A DNA stretch of 55,166 nucleotides. Source: Lactiplantibacillus plantarum EGD-AQ4. Its GTDB lineage: Bacteria; Bacillota; Bacilli; Lactobacillales; Lactobacillaceae. The DNA is taken from assembly GCF_000463075.2 (NCBI RefSeq), contig NZ_AVAQ01000013.1:1-55166 (forward strand), written 5' to 3'. The notes beneath the pieces were generated by a model that had not been told where the DNA came from, did not search any database, and saw only the letters and a program-made list of their open reading frames with translations. Numbering within the stretch: the first letter of the stretch is position 1; each line of letters starts with the position of its first letter. Shown here in pieces: positions 1 through 9,112 of this stretch. A program made the position numbers and the translations under genes.

Positions 1-128
1 CGTAGGACGTCGCCATAATAGCCGGTTTACACTAACTCGCTTTGTTTCCAGCGGGGCTCAGCTGGCCGCTTTTGACCTTAGAAATTGGCATGATTTAATC
101 ATCTTTAATGCTGAAGAATAACTAACAC
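1..128 (-). repeat. Long intergenic repeat, copy E (5' end only, cut by window start)
   Basis: Read on the minus strand this is the 5' end of the repeat family found complete elsewhere in the window. It carries the CCAGC/GCTGG hairpin, the GTTTAC-like block and the GTCCTAC block in the same order as the copies at 10023 and 22592. Its terminus (84-128) matches, almost base for base and outward to about 128, the opposite terminus of the copy at 38840, which shows that the element ends in inverted repeats. The rest lies outside the window. Confidence 0.8.
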
Positions 129-141
129 ATTGCGGAAGCCA

Positions 142-202
142 AAATATCCCGCCATAACTGATTGATGAAGACTTTCATCAATCAATCATGGCGGGATATT
201 TA
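142..202 (-). terminator. Long hairpin terminator of the dap cluster
   Basis: A hairpin with a 14-bp outer stem (142-155 with 188-201) and an inner TGATTGATGAA stem lies just past the stop of the deacetylase gene. The T-tract on the minus strand is short (ATATTTT), so termination is likely but not certain. It sits between the gene and repeat copy E. Confidence 0.7.
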
Positions 203-219
203 TATCAATACAGTCGAAC

Positions 220-1374
220 TTATTTCCGTAATGCGTTTCGATGGGTCAAGTAACCCGTCATCGCATTGACGCCACTCATAATGGCAGCAGTATGTGGGAC
301 CATATTTTCCGAATGCAAGGAGTATGGACTGTCCACGCCTAGCCAGAACATCGTACCCGGAATCTGATGAATCAGATAACCAAAGTCTTCACCAGTCATG
401 GCCGGTGCCGTCTCAATAAAGTTCACGTCGGTATCGTCCTGCATATACTGAATAAAGTCAGCCGTAATAGCATCATTATTCTCAACTGGATAATAACCAC
501 CCTGATTGAGCTTCAAATCGATGTTGCAGTCGTAAGCCAGCGCCACGCCTTCAGCAATCGTCCGTACCCGCCGCTGAATATGCAAATTCATCTCTTGCGT
601 CAGGGCCCGAATCGTGCCGTCAATCTGTGCTTCACCAGCAATCACGTTACCAATTGTCCCGGCGGAGAAGTGGCCTAATGTTACCACACCACTTTGAATT
701 GGATCAACGTTGCGGGCAACGATTGTTTGCAACTGTGAAACTAACGCTGCGCCAGCCACGACCATATCGTTGGCCTGGTGCGGATAAGCGGCATGACCAC
801 TCTTACCACTGAGATGCGCATGAATTTCGCAAGTGCCCGCGAACAACGTGCCCATCCGACAGCCGATCGCACCGGTTGGTAGATTGGGATTGTCATGGAA
901 AGCAAAGATTTCATCTGGCATCCAATCACCATCCAGAGCGCCGCTTTCATACAAGCGTTGACCACCCGAGGCGTTTTCTTCTGCCGGTTGGAACATAAAA
1001 ATCATGTCCGTTTCAGGCCGATTTTCAGCAAAGTAGCTCAAGATGCCCAGTGCCACCGACATATGAATATCATGGCCGCAAGCATGCATCACACCCGGAT
1101 GCGTCGATGCAAACGGCAAACCAGTGTTCTCAGTGACCGGTAAGGCGTCAATGTCTGTCCGATAACCAATACGATAGTCATGCCGCTGACCACTAACTTT
1201 GACTAGGATCGCAGTATCAAGCGTTGGAATCGTTTTGACCGTCAACCAGTCCTGAGGCATCTTGGCAATGATTGATAACAAGTATGCCTGTGTTTCGTGT
1301 TCCTGTAAGCCGATTTCCGGAATTTGATGTAAGTGTTGATAAATTGGAATTAAATCGGTTTCCCGTAAGACCAT
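220..1374 (-). CDS. N-acetyldiaminopimelate deacetylase (M20 amidohydrolase)
   Basis: 384 aa, the usual size for M20-family amidohydrolases. Metal-site signatures are visible: HACGHD at residues 97-102, the EE pair near 132-133, and a GHAAYPH segment in the dimerisation/lid domain. Family members include hippurate hydrolases. The gene directly upstream is dapH, which makes the N-acetyl intermediate, so the specific call is deacetylation of N-acetyl-LL-diaminopimelate (the B. subtilis YkuR role) in lysine and meso-DAP synthesis. ATG with a GGGGG ribosome site, 17 nt after dapH. Substrate is inferred from context. Confidence 0.9.
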   Translation of the reverse strand: MVLRETDLIPIYQHLHQIPEIGLQEHETQAYLLSIIAKMPQDWLTVKTIPTLDTAILVKVSGQRHDYRIGYRTDIDALPVTENTGLPFASTHPGVMHACGHDIHMSVALGILSYFAENRPETDMIFMFQPAEENASGGQRLYESGALDGDWMPDEIFAFHDNPNLPTGAIGCRMGTLFAGTCEIHAHLSGKSGHAAYPHQANDMVVAGAALVSQLQTIVARNVDPIQSGVVTLGHFSAGTIGNVIAGEAQIDGTIRALTQEMNLHIQRRVRTIAEGVALAYDCNIDLKLNQGGYYPVENNDAITADFIQYMQDDTDVNFIETAPAMTGEDFGYLIHQIPGTMFWLGVDSPYSLHSENMVPHTAAIMSGVNAMTGYLTHRNALRK

Positions 1375-1391
1375 GGTTTATCCCCCTCACA

Positions 1392-2102
1392 CTAAAGATT
1401 CCGTAATTCAGCCATCAATTCTGTCTTGCTCTTAGTTTTGTCATCAATATCTTTCAATTTACGAGCAGGCACCCCACCAACAACGGTGTTAGGGGCAACG
1501 TCTTCGATGACGATGGCACCGGCAGCCACAACGGCCCCCTTACCAACGTGCACGCCTTCAAGAACGGCAGCGTTCGCACCAATCAAGACGTCATCATCAA
1601 TCTGAACGGGTTTGGCCGAAGGTGGTTCAACCACGCCAGCTAACACAGTGCCGGCACCAATGTGACAATTTTTACCAACAATTGCACGACCACCTAAGAT
1701 CGCACCCATGTCGATCATGGAGCCTTCACCGATTTCTGCACCGATGTTAATGACCGCACCCATCATGATGACCGCATTGTCACCAATCAAAACTTGATCC
1801 CGAATAACGGCACCAGGTTCGATTCGTGCGTTATATTGCTTCAAGTCCGCCATTGGTACAGCGGAGTTGCGCGCATTGTTTTCTAATTCATAATCTTCGA
1901 TATTTGCAGCGTTAGCCTTTAAGAACGGTTCAACATCCGCCCAATCACCAAATAAGACCCCAGCGTTGCCACTGAAGAAAGTTTTGATATTAGCTGGAAC
2001 GTTTAATTGGTCCAAAGCACCCTTCACGTATACTTTAACGGGTGTTTTTTTCTTCGCACTGCCAATGTAATTAATAATTGATTGTGCATCTAATTTTGCC
2101 AT
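1392..2102 (-). CDS. dapH: 2,3,4,5-tetrahydropyridine-2,6-dicarboxylate N-acetyltransferase
   Basis: 236 aa. An N-terminal cap (to about residue 90) is followed by a long run of hexapeptide repeats forming a left-handed beta-helix, in which I/V/A-G-x-x-A/G spacings are obvious (for example [37 protein letters not shown]). This is the DapH type of acyltransferase, which acetylates tetrahydrodipicolinate in the acetylase branch of DAP synthesis. The next gene encodes the matching deacetylase and the upstream gene a CBS-domain protein, as in related Firmicutes. GGAGG ribosome site before the ATG. Confidence 0.95.
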   Translation of the reverse strand: MAKLDAQSIINYIGSAKKKTPVKVYVKGALDQLNVPANIKTFFSGNAGVLFGDWADVEPFLKANAANIEDYELENNARNSAVPMADLKQYNARIEPGAVIRDQVLIGDNAVIMMGAVINIGAEIGEGSMIDMGAILGGRAIVGKNCHIGAGTVLAGVVEPPSAKPVQIDDDVLIGANAAVLEGVHVGKGAVVAAGAIVIEDVAPNTVVGGVPARKLKDIDDKTKSKTELMAELRNL

Positions 2103-2120
2103 CGGAGACCCTCCATAAAT

Positions 2121-2612
2121 TTATTTAGCTTTTTCGCTGGTGGAAAAATCCTTCTCAATCATATCATATTGTTTGCCAATTTCATGGGTCAGAAAGTTAA
2201 AACTCTTCATGAATTCGCGCCGAGTGACGATTCCCTCAAATAAATTATCGTCATCAACGACCGGGACAAACGGATTGTCGATCATCAGATGCAAGGTGGC
2301 TTCCACATCATCAATATCGTGAACCGTCTTGACGTGCGTTTCCATCACGTCTTGCACCCGCTGCTGTAATAAGACCTCAGTATTTAATTGGTCAAATCCG
2401 AGCATCTGTTCAGTAATTAACGGTAATGAGACCAAGCCTTCAAAATGACCCCCGTGGTCGAGGACCGGAATCTTGGAATATTTGATCTTGGTCAACACCA
2501 AAAATGCGTGATACAAATTATTATCAGTTTGGACATTTGCCACCATGTCGGCCGGAATCAAATAGTGGTCGGCATTGCGTGACAACAGGTCCGCAACTGG
2601 TTGAATTAACAT
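2121..2612 (-). CDS. cbpB: CBS-domain protein CbpB (YkuL/DarB-like)
   Basis: 163 aa made almost entirely of two CBS motifs, with LDHGGHFEGLVSLP near residue 52 and VVDDDNLFEGIVTRREF near 120. Homologues (CbpB, B. subtilis DarB/YkuL) bind c-di-AMP and couple it to the stringent-response enzyme Rel and to pyruvate carboxylase; that role is known from the family, not seen here. It heads the dap genes, as ykuL sits near the ykuQR pair in Bacillus. ATG follows an AGGGGG site. A TACAAT box on the minus strand about 80 bp upstream may be a -10 element, but its -35 is poor. Confidence 0.85.
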   Translation of the reverse strand: MLIQPVADLLSRNADHYLIPADMVANVQTDNNLYHAFLVLTKIKYSKIPVLDHGGHFEGLVSLPLITEQMLGFDQLNTEVLLQQRVQDVMETHVKTVHDIDDVEATLHLMIDNPFVPVVDDDNLFEGIVTRREFMKSFNFLTHEIGKQYDMIEKDFSTSEKAK

Positions 2613-2700
2613 ACAAGCGCCCCCTTGACTAAGCTTTCATGTCTCTATTGTAACCGGAAACAGGCTCAGTTAAGTCACTAAATGCATTTTTTACCACAAT

Positions 2701-3219
2701 TTAATTTTCAAAATGGAATTTTAGTTCCGGCACCGCTTGCATCCGCCGATTGTAATACTGGACATCAATTCCAGTCGAAGTCGTCGTGATAATCGCGTAG
2801 GTCCCGCCGATACGGGCAAACTCACCACGTGGGAAAGTAATACTCCCCGGATTTAGCACTAACACGCCTTCACGACGCTCAACACCTAACTGATGGGTAT
2901 GACCAAAGAACGCCAGACGCGCGTGGGCCGCCGTGGCATTGGCTAACAAGTGCTCCAGGCCCATGTTCACGCCAAACACGTGTCCATGGGTCATGTAGAC
3001 CGGCACACCGTCAACCGTAGTTTCCACTTCAATTGGCATGTGCGTGTCAAAATCCATATTACCCTGGACGATGTACATCTCTTTCAATAACGGATCATCG
3101 TCTGATAGCTCGGAATCACCACAATGAAAAATCGCATCCACTTGATTACGATAAGTTTCTAGTAACCGAACGACAATGTCGCGGTCACCGTGACTATCAC
3201 TTACAACTAAACATTTCAT
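2701..3219 (-). CDS. YfcE/MJ0936-type metallophosphoesterase
   Basis: 172 aa. Metal-binding signatures of the calcineurin-like superfamily are present: SDSHGD near the N-terminus, FHCGDSE, GNMD, THGH and GHTHQ. YfcE-family enzymes hydrolyse phosphodiesters in vitro; the cellular substrate is unknown. The start is placed at the ATG overlapping the rdgB stop (ATGA, 3216-3219) rather than five codons upstream, because the overlap implies translational coupling and the protein then begins MKCLVVSDSHGD like its homologues. In Bacillus the same pair (ysnA-ysnB) is adjacent. Confidence 0.88.
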   Translation of the reverse strand: MKCLVVSDSHGDRDIVVRLLETYRNQVDAIFHCGDSELSDDDPLLKEMYIVQGNMDFDTHMPIEVETTVDGVPVYMTHGHVFGVNMGLEHLLANATAAHARLAFFGHTHQLGVERREGVLVLNPGSITFPRGEFARIGGTYAIITTTSTGIDVQYYNRRMQAVPELKFHFEN

Positions 3220-3824
3220 GCTTTTGACCACCATTCGTCGAATTTCGTCATGAGCTGACGTAACGCCGCACCCCGATGACTAATCTGATTTTTTTGTGCT
3301 GGCGTCAATTCTGCCAGTGATTTTTGAAACTGGGTCGACCAAAACAACGGGTCGTAACCAAAACCATTGTCACCACGCGGCGCAATGAGAATCCGACCTG
3401 CTAGTTCGCCGTTAACAACGAGCTTGGCCCCACTCGGCTTGAGCGCGACTAACGTGGTATGGAACGTTGCCGTCCGTTTATCTTCCGGAACACCACCCAG
3501 ATTTGCTAATAACTTGGCATTATTGGCAGCATCATCGTGGTCACCAGCATAACGTGCTGAAAAGACCCCCGGATCACCATGCAAGGCATCGACCATCAGG
3601 CCAGAGTCATCCGCGATTGCGGGTAACCCAGTCGCTTCAACCACGACCGTCGCCTTCTTGGTCGCATTTTCTTCAAACGTAATGCCATTTTCCTTAATCT
3701 CAGGAATATCACTAAAGTCTGCCAGTGTCTTGATCTGTATGTCGTAAGCTGCAAACATCGCACTAAATTCCCGAGCTTTGTTCGGATTGTTCGTCGCAAT
3801 AATCAGTGTCTGTGGTTTAGTCAT
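3216..3824 (-). CDS. rdgB: Non-canonical purine NTP pyrophosphatase (RdgB/HAM1)
   Basis: About 202 aa. The HAM1 signatures are present: IIATNNPNKAREF at the N-terminus, SGLMVDALHGDPGVFSARYAG in the middle, GFGYDPLFW and a C-terminal SHRGAALRQ. The enzyme converts dITP, ITP and XTP to monophosphates and keeps deaminated purines out of DNA. An ATG at 3824 is preferred over the upstream GTG at 3833 because GGGAG lies 8 nt before it. The start lies inside the end of murI and the stop overlaps yfcE, so the three genes are translationally coupled. Confidence 0.93.
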   Translation of the reverse strand: MTKPQTLIIATNNPNKAREFSAMFAAYDIQIKTLADFSDIPEIKENGITFEENATKKATVVVEATGLPAIADDSGLMVDALHGDPGVFSARYAGDHDDAANNAKLLANLGGVPEDKRTATFHTTLVALKPSGAKLVVNGELAGRILIAPRGDNGFGYDPLFWSTQFQKSLAELTPAQKNQISHRGAALRQLMTKFDEWWSKA

Positions 3825-4638
3825 TCGTTTCACTCCCTAAATCAACATGTTGTGCGTGAAAATCAGGCTGTTCCAGCCAGTCGCGTGCGATGGCTTCAAA
3901 CTGCTCCGCCGCACCCGTCGTGTAATATTCATCAGGATACTGTTTGGTAGCAGCATCATTGGCGATGTCTAAGTAATCGAGGACTGCTGAGACATCATTG
4001 ACCGTCTCCGCGCCAGAATCAATCAAGGTGACGTTGGGTCCCATGACATTTTGAATCAGTGGTCGCAACAGTGGATAATGCGTACAGCCCATTACTAGCG
4101 TATCAACTTGTTGCTTCTGCATTTGCTGCAGTGATTCCGCCACGACCCGTTTGGCGACAGTTGAATGATATTCGTTTGATTCAACTAATGGGACGAACTT
4201 GGGGCACGCTTCTGGAAAAACGGTCGCAGTCGGATCCTTCTTCAGAATCGCTTGGCGATAGGCATCACTACGAATCGTGCCTTCAGTCGCAATGACCCCG
4301 ATGCGATTCGTGTGTGAGGCCTTTAATGCGGCCCGTGATCCCGGTGCAATCACACCAATTACGGGAATCGGTAGCTTCGCGCGTAAATCTGGCAAAGCCG
4401 CTGCAGTCGCCGTATTACAGGCAATAACCAGCATTTTAATTTGCTTAGCCATCAAGAAATCCGCCATTTGCCATGAGAAGGCCCGTACCTGTTCGGTAGG
4501 TCGTGGCCCATATGGCAAACGCGCCTGATCGCCGATAAAATAAACTGTTTCACGGGGCAGCTGCTTCAACGCTTGCTTGACAACGGTCAGTCCGCCGACC
4601 CCTGAGTCCATGAATCCAATTGCATGTTCATTTGCCAT
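3817..4638 (-). CDS. murI: Glutamate racemase
   Basis: 273 aa from the ATG at 4638, which has GGAG 9 nt upstream; the open frame extends 21 codons further but without a ribosome site. Both catalytic cysteines are present, C74 in ACNTATA and C185 in GCTHYPLL, and the substrate-binding DSGVGG is at 11-16. The enzyme supplies D-glutamate for peptidoglycan. First gene of the murI-rdgB-yfcE run, and divergent from yslB. Confidence 0.95.
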   Translation of the reverse strand: MANEHAIGFMDSGVGGLTVVKQALKQLPRETVYFIGDQARLPYGPRPTEQVRAFSWQMADFLMAKQIKMLVIACNTATAAALPDLRAKLPIPVIGVIAPGSRAALKASHTNRIGVIATEGTIRSDAYRQAILKKDPTATVFPEACPKFVPLVESNEYHSTVAKRVVAESLQQMQKQQVDTLVMGCTHYPLLRPLIQNVMGPNVTLIDSGAETVNDVSAVLDYLDIANDAATKQYPDEYYTTGAAEQFEAIARDWLEQPDFHAQHVDLGSETND

Positions 4639-4672
4639 TTTAAAATCTCCGTTCAATGAATTCTGAAACTTC

Positions 4673-4701
4673 ATTATGGTCTTTTTTGAAATTGATTTCA
4701 A
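4673..4701 (-). promoter_or_regulatory. murI: Sigma-A promoter for murI operon
   Basis: On the minus strand TTGAAA (4701-4696), a 17-bp spacer and CATAAT (4678-4673) precede murI by about 35 bp. Confidence 0.65.
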
Positions 4702-4777
4702 GCCAGACTAATTGCGACGAAATTGTAAAGTTTCCTTGGTTAAATTTAAAAAATCCGCCACATGATTAAAAACAAGG

Positions 4778-4783
4778 TATAAT
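4778..4783 (+). promoter_or_regulatory. -10 box for yslB
   Basis: A consensus TATAAT lies 53 bp before the yslB start. No good -35 hexamer is seen at 16-18 bp, so only the -10 is claimed. Confidence 0.5.
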
Positions 4784-4836
4784 ATTGATTATACAGTGGC
4801 TCAGATACCACGATTTTTGCATGGAAAGGAATTATC

Positions 4837-5355
4837 ATGACGAACGACTTTTATTCTCAATTTGCGGGCAACTCGATCAAAGCTTCTATTCTCAGCGTGG
4901 AATTGTTGCGAGATGCCTTAATACCAAAATTATTGGGTGATGACAGTAGTGGCATTCTTTACTGGGCTGGTAAGGATCTGGCGCGCCAATTTCCCGTCGC
5001 AAGTGATGATGATCTCGTGATGTTTTTTGAACAAGCTGGCTGGGGCCACCTCATCGTGATGGATACTAGCGATGAGCTCATTACTTACGAATTGACTGGT
5101 GAACCAGTTGCACGGCGTAGCGCCGCCATCAAGTCACCAGATTTCATGCTCGAAACGGGCTTTCTAGCCGAACAGTCGGCGCTTCACACTAATTGTGTCA
5201 GTGAAGCCAAAATCACCTTTCAAAATCGCATGCGCTTGCGTATTTCGGTGACGATTGACCATAATCAACCAATCATTAATCATGATCCGGCCACCCCAAT
5301 CGAAATCGTCCGCCCACAAGTTGAGCAAGATGATGAAACTGAAGAAGCACAATAA
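4837..5355 (+). CDS. yslB: YslB family protein (DUF2507)
   Basis: 172 aa with no signal peptide or membrane segment. The central WAGKDLARQFPV and EQAGWGHL segments are typical of the small DUF2507/YslB family, which resembles 4-vinyl-reductase/heme-NO-binding-like folds; no reaction is known. The acidic C-terminus (DDETEEAQ) is probably disordered. ATG follows AAAGGA. Divergent from murI, with its own terminator at 5356-5382. Function unassigned. Confidence 0.8.
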   Translation: MTNDFYSQFAGNSIKASILSVELLRDALIPKLLGDDSSGILYWAGKDLARQFPVASDDDLVMFFEQAGWGHLIVMDTSDELITYELTGEPVARRSAAIKSPDFMLETGFLAEQSALHTNCVSEAKITFQNRMRLRISVTIDHNQPIINHDPATPIEIVRPQVEQDDETEEAQ

Positions 5356-5382
5356 AACGGTCAGTTGGGCCGTTTTTTGGTT
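5356..5382 (+). terminator. Terminator of yslB
   Basis: An AAACGG...CCGTTTTTT hairpin lies directly after the yslB stop on the plus strand. Confidence 0.8.
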
Positions 5383-5406
5383 TCAAGCGGTCATCGTCGC
5401 ATAACA

Positions 5407-5460
5407 AAACAACGACCGGTTTAAGAATGGCACTCATTCTTGAACCGGTCGTTGTTTTTG
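5407..5460 (-). terminator. Strong terminator downstream of trxA, probably bidirectional
   Basis: A stem of about 22 bp (AACAACGACCGG... with its complement, inner arm AAGAATG/CATTCTT) has T-runs on both sides. It lies between the convergent yslB and trxA and can serve both. Confidence 0.85.
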
Positions 5461-5533
5461 ACCACTGAAGTTGCGAATATGCGGCTTCACTAGTCCAATT
5501 CTGAACCGCTATTAACAATTCAGAATCACTTGT

Positions 5534-5845
5534 TTATAAATATTGATCTAAAGTTTGTTTGATTTGATCCTTGGAATGGTAGCCAACTAATGTATCGACG
5601 ACTTCGCCATCCTTCTTAACTAATAAAGTTGGGATACTCATGATACCAAAGTTGCTGGCCGTTTCTGGGTTCGCATCGACGTCCATTTTATTGAACGTCA
5701 CCTTGTCACCCATTTCATCGGCTAACTGTTCGACAACTGGTGATTGCATCCGGCAAGGACCACACCAAGTTGCCCAGAAGTCAGTTAACGTAACCCCTGA
5801 AGCAGTATCCGTTGTAAAAGTTTTATCAGTAGTTGCTGCGACCAT
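5534..5845 (-). CDS. trxA: Thioredoxin
   Basis: 103 aa, one complete thioredoxin fold. The redox motif WCGPC is at residues 27-31 and the cis-proline loop reads MSIPTLL. Cytoplasmic general disulfide reductase, recycled by thioredoxin reductase, which is not in this window. GGAGG precedes the ATG. Downstream of mutS2 on the same strand but with a promoter-like TGGTATACT (extended -10, 5885-5893), so it is probably transcribed on its own as well. Confidence 0.95.
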   Translation of the reverse strand: MVAATTDKTFTTDTASGVTLTDFWATWCGPCRMQSPVVEQLADEMGDKVTFNKMDVDANPETASNFGIMSIPTLLVKKDGEVVDTLVGYHSKDQIKQTLDQYL

Positions 5846-5884
5846 GTAAATCGGCCTCCTTTTCTTATTCTGTTACTTATAGTA

Positions 5885-5893
5885 AGTATACCA
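5885..5893 (-). promoter_or_regulatory. trxA: Extended -10 promoter for trxA
   Basis: On the minus strand TGGTATACT lies about 45 bp before trxA. The -35 is weak, as is common for extended -10 promoters. Confidence 0.55.
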
Positions 5894-5994
5894 GTAACGC
5901 TCTGGAACACAAACAATTTGCTCACAATTTAAGTGTTATTCGAACGGCCCACCGCCACCATTAGCCTGAGTCGCAACTAAGCGCTTAGATAGTC

Positions 5995-8367
5995 TTACTT
6001 GAACTGCACTTCAGTCGCGCCGTTACCACCGTGGTTCGGTGCCGCAAAGTGGAACGACTTGACTTGGCGGTTGGACTTTAGATAATTGGTGATTCCTTCA
6101 CGGAGCGCACCCGTCCCCTTACCATGCACGATCGTCACTGACGGATAACCTGCAAGCAGTGCCGCATCAATATAGCGGTCGACTTGAGTCATGGCGTCCT
6201 CATACCGCACACCCCGCAAATCGAGGTTGGGCGAAACGTGGCTGGCGTTAGCACTCTGAACCGTCGCCCGTGCCCGTTTTGGTTCTGGTTCCGGCGTGAC
6301 GCGCTCTAGATCACTGTCACTGATTTTCATCTTCAAGATACCCAGTTGAACTTCCCAGGCATGCTTACCCATCCGGCGCATTAAGACACCACGTTGGCCG
6401 TATGATTTAACCAGGACATCGTCACCCTCATGAAATTCATGTTGGGCTTTGGCCCGACGCAAAACCCGGTTTTTCTTCAACTTAGGTTGTTGTTCAAGGG
6501 CGTTCAATGCACCTTTGGCATCAATCAGCTCATTTTCTTTGACGTTGGCCGTACCACTTGCTAATTGCTTTTTACGCAAATCGCTAATAATCGCATCGGC
6601 CTTGGTCTTACTCTCTTCAACGATCGTATTGGCTTGGACCTTGGCATCTTCAATCAACTGATCCTTACGTTGTTGATAAGCGTTGAATTCACTCTTCAGT
6701 TGTCGGTGCAGTTTTTCTGAATCAGCCACTTGGGCCTTCAAAGCGACTTGCGCATCTTCAACTTGTTTGCGCTTGGTGACCAAATCGGCAATCATCGCGT
6801 TTAAATCTTGACTGTCGGTATCCGTCAACGAGCGCGCCTGATCCACGATCGACTGTGGAATTCCCAGCCGTTGCGCAATGTCGAGCGCATTACTACGCCC
6901 TGGAATACCGACTAATAATCGGTACGTTGGCTTGAGCGTCTGCTCGTCAAATTCCATGCTGGCGTTGATTGTATCCGGCCGGTTAAACCCATATGCTTTC
7001 AGTTCCGGATAATGCGTCGTCGCCACAACTTGAGTGCTTTTGGCGCCAATCGCGTCCAGAATGGCAATCGCGAGTGCGGCACCTTCTTGCGGGTCAGTCC
7101 CGGCACCCAATTCATCGACCAGCACTAAGCTGTGTTCATCGATTTGTGCCAAAAAGCTCTCGATATTTTCCATGTGTGACGAGAACGTGCTCAAATTTTG
7201 TTCAATCGATTGTTCATCACCAATGTCCGCAAAGATTTCATGATAAACGCCGACCCGGCTGCCCGCTTCAACCGGAATAAACAGCCCGGATTGAGCCATC
7301 AATTGTAGCAACCCCAACGTCTTCAAGGTAATCGTCTTCCCACCGGTGTTCGGACCAGTAATGACCATCGCTTGATAATCGATACCTAAACTAATATCGT
7401 TGGCAACTACTTTTCGCGGATCAATCAACGGATGCCGTGCTTGTCGTAGGTATACCTCATTGGTCGGTGACACTTCTGGTTCGGTAGCATGCATATCATG
7501 CGCATAGCGCGCCTTGGCATTAATAAAGTCAAAGTGACCTAAAATAGCCGCGTTATGGATGATTTCTTCTTGATAAGGTGCGATCAGATTCGATAATTCT
7601 TCCAAGATACGCTGTTCTTCTTGTTTTTCGGCCACTTGATTTTGGCGCAGACGGTCATTTAAAGCCATGACTGCTTGTGGTTCGATGAAGAGTGTCTGTC
7701 CACTCGCACTTTGGTCATGCACGATTCCGCCAAACCGGCCCCGATTTTCAGCTTTGACCGGAATGACGTAACGGTCATTACGAATCGTGATAATCGGATC
7801 ACTCAAATACTTGGCATCATGACCACGCGTATAATGGCCCATTTGATTACGAATTTCAGTCTCTGTCCGGCGAATACTTCCCCGAATATGACTCAATTCT
7901 GGGGAGGCATCGTCAGTAATATGACCGTCGCCTTCAATTGCCGTTACCAACCGCTTGGTGACCTCTGGTAAGGTGACTAATTCATCGACCTCATCGAACA
8001 AATGTCGAATGTCATTTTCGGGTGCATCGGCTAATAAATCTGCGAAAAAGCGCGTGATCGCCCGCGTTGTCCGTAAAACTCGGGCGACTTGACCTAGTTC
8101 ACTACCGTTCAAGGTCGCACCAATGGCCAATCGTTTCATATGTGGTTGGATATCTGCCAAACGGGCGACTGGAATCCCACCTTTTAACCGATAAACTTCC
8201 ACCCCATCATTGGTTTCGTCCAAGGCGCGCTGAATATCAGCGACCGTGGTCATGGGCTGTAAATCGTTTAATGCTTGTTGCCCCGTCGCCGAAACGAGGT
8301 ATGGGGCGAGTTGTTGTTTAACTTGTTGATACTCTAGCGTATTCAATACTTTGGAATTCAATAACAT
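5995..8367 (-). CDS. mutS2: MutS2 ATPase with Smr domain
   Basis: 790 aa from the ATG at 8367, which has a CGGAGGG site; the frame is open 16 codons upstream without support. Order of parts: core/lever domain, ABC-type ATPase with Walker A GPNTGGKT near residue 335 and Walker B LVLVDELGAGTDP, a coiled-coil/KOW-like region, and a C-terminal Smr domain with LDLRG and HGKGTGALREG. MutS2 lacks the mismatch-binding domain of MutS. It is linked to suppression of recombination and, in Bacillus, to splitting of collided ribosomes. Follows zapA by 53 nt. Confidence 0.95.
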   Translation of the reverse strand: MLLNSKVLNTLEYQQVKQQLAPYLVSATGQQALNDLQPMTTVADIQRALDETNDGVEVYRLKGGIPVARLADIQPHMKRLAIGATLNGSELGQVARVLRTTRAITRFFADLLADAPENDIRHLFDEVDELVTLPEVTKRLVTAIEGDGHITDDASPELSHIRGSIRRTETEIRNQMGHYTRGHDAKYLSDPIITIRNDRYVIPVKAENRGRFGGIVHDQSASGQTLFIEPQAVMALNDRLRQNQVAEKQEEQRILEELSNLIAPYQEEIIHNAAILGHFDFINAKARYAHDMHATEPEVSPTNEVYLRQARHPLIDPRKVVANDISLGIDYQAMVITGPNTGGKTITLKTLGLLQLMAQSGLFIPVEAGSRVGVYHEIFADIGDEQSIEQNLSTFSSHMENIESFLAQIDEHSLVLVDELGAGTDPQEGAALAIAILDAIGAKSTQVVATTHYPELKAYGFNRPDTINASMEFDEQTLKPTYRLLVGIPGRSNALDIAQRLGIPQSIVDQARSLTDTDSQDLNAMIADLVTKRKQVEDAQVALKAQVADSEKLHRQLKSEFNAYQQRKDQLIEDAKVQANTIVEESKTKADAIISDLRKKQLASGTANVKENELIDAKGALNALEQQPKLKKNRVLRRAKAQHEFHEGDDVLVKSYGQRGVLMRRMGKHAWEVQLGILKMKISDSDLERVTPEPEPKRARATVQSANASHVSPNLDLRGVRYEDAMTQVDRYIDAALLAGYPSVTIVHGKGTGALREGITNYLKSNRQVKSFHFAAPNHGGNGATEVQFK

Positions 8368-8420
8368 CCCTCCGAAGTTCCAATGAATTACGGAAAGTCG
8401 CAAAAAAACGGACAATGCAA

Positions 8421-8678
8421 TTACTTGTCGGCATCATCCGTTTGCATTTTCAATAATTCAGCTTGTTTGTCCACCTGGTCTGAGATTGCGTTAAAAGCGA
8501 GCAACGTCGCAATTTCCGTATCAGACATATCAGGCGCTAATTTTTTAAGTTGTGTAATTTGTTCGTTCATCATCCGCGTCACCGTTTCCATGTGACGGTC
8601 AGATGCCGTGCCGATGATCGTGTAAGTATGACCATCGATTTCCGCTTTGAAGCGGCGCTTATTAGCAGTCATCAACAT
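8421..8678 (-). CDS. zapA: Cell division protein ZapA
   Basis: 85 aa. The N-terminal RRFKAEIDGHTYTIIG and DRHMETVTRMMNEQI segments match ZapA, with a C-terminal coiled coil. It bundles FtsZ filaments at the division ring. The start ATG at 8678 follows AAAGGAAG with 4-5 nt spacing; a second ATG at 8672 is possible. ZapA next to mutS2 is a conserved Firmicute arrangement. Confidence 0.87.
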   Translation of the reverse strand: MLMTANKRRFKAEIDGHTYTIIGTASDRHMETVTRMMNEQITQLKKLAPDMSDTEIATLLAFNAISDQVDKQAELLKMQTDDADK

Positions 8679-8757
8679 CCAGCTTCCTTTCAATAACAAT
8701 AATATTCTAGCATGCTTAGGCCTTTTTTGCGACCGTTAGAACCGCAGCCGGCCCTTC

Positions 8758-8787
8758 AAAAAAGCCCGCGGACCTGGGTCCACGAGC
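8758..8787 (-). terminator. Terminator of ireB-ruvX-yrzB operon
   Basis: On the minus strand an 11-bp stem (GCTCGTGGACC with GGTCCGCGGGC, two G-T pairs) closed by CA is followed by six T. It lies 16 nt after the yrzB stop. Confidence 0.9.
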
Positions 8788-8803
8788 TCATCATTACGGG
8801 TGA

Positions 8804-9100
8804 CTATTGCATACCACCATCGTCGGCTAAGAAGGTGTTCAGCACTTGCTCAACCATATCCCATTCTTCATCGGATTCGATAAGTTGCAATTCGCCGTTA
8901 TCGCCATCTTCTGGATCATAGATGTAGGCCTGAATATCAACTTCGTCATCGGCCGGTGCATCTGCCGGGTAAATTAAGATGTAGGAATGACCATAGTCTT
9001 CCGAATCAAACGTGAATAAAATATTAAATAAGGTTTCATTACCCTCGTCATCAACTAAGGTGATAACGTCGTTGTCTTTACGATCTTGGTTTTGACTCAT
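8804..9100 (-). CDS. yrzB: DUF1292 protein, YrzB family
   Basis: 98 aa, very acidic. It begins with the family pattern ITLVDDEGNETLFNILFTFDSEDYGHSYILIYP and ends in a variable acidic tail. No reaction is known. It is the third gene of the conserved ireB-ruvX-yrzB cluster, 12 nt after ruvX, with GAGGAA before the ATG. Confidence 0.88.
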   Translation of the reverse strand: MSQNQDRKDNDVITLVDDEGNETLFNILFTFDSEDYGHSYILIYPADAPADDEVDIQAYIYDPEDGDNGELQLIESDEEWDMVEQVLNTFLADDGGMQ

Positions 9101-9112
9101 GTTAGTTCCTCG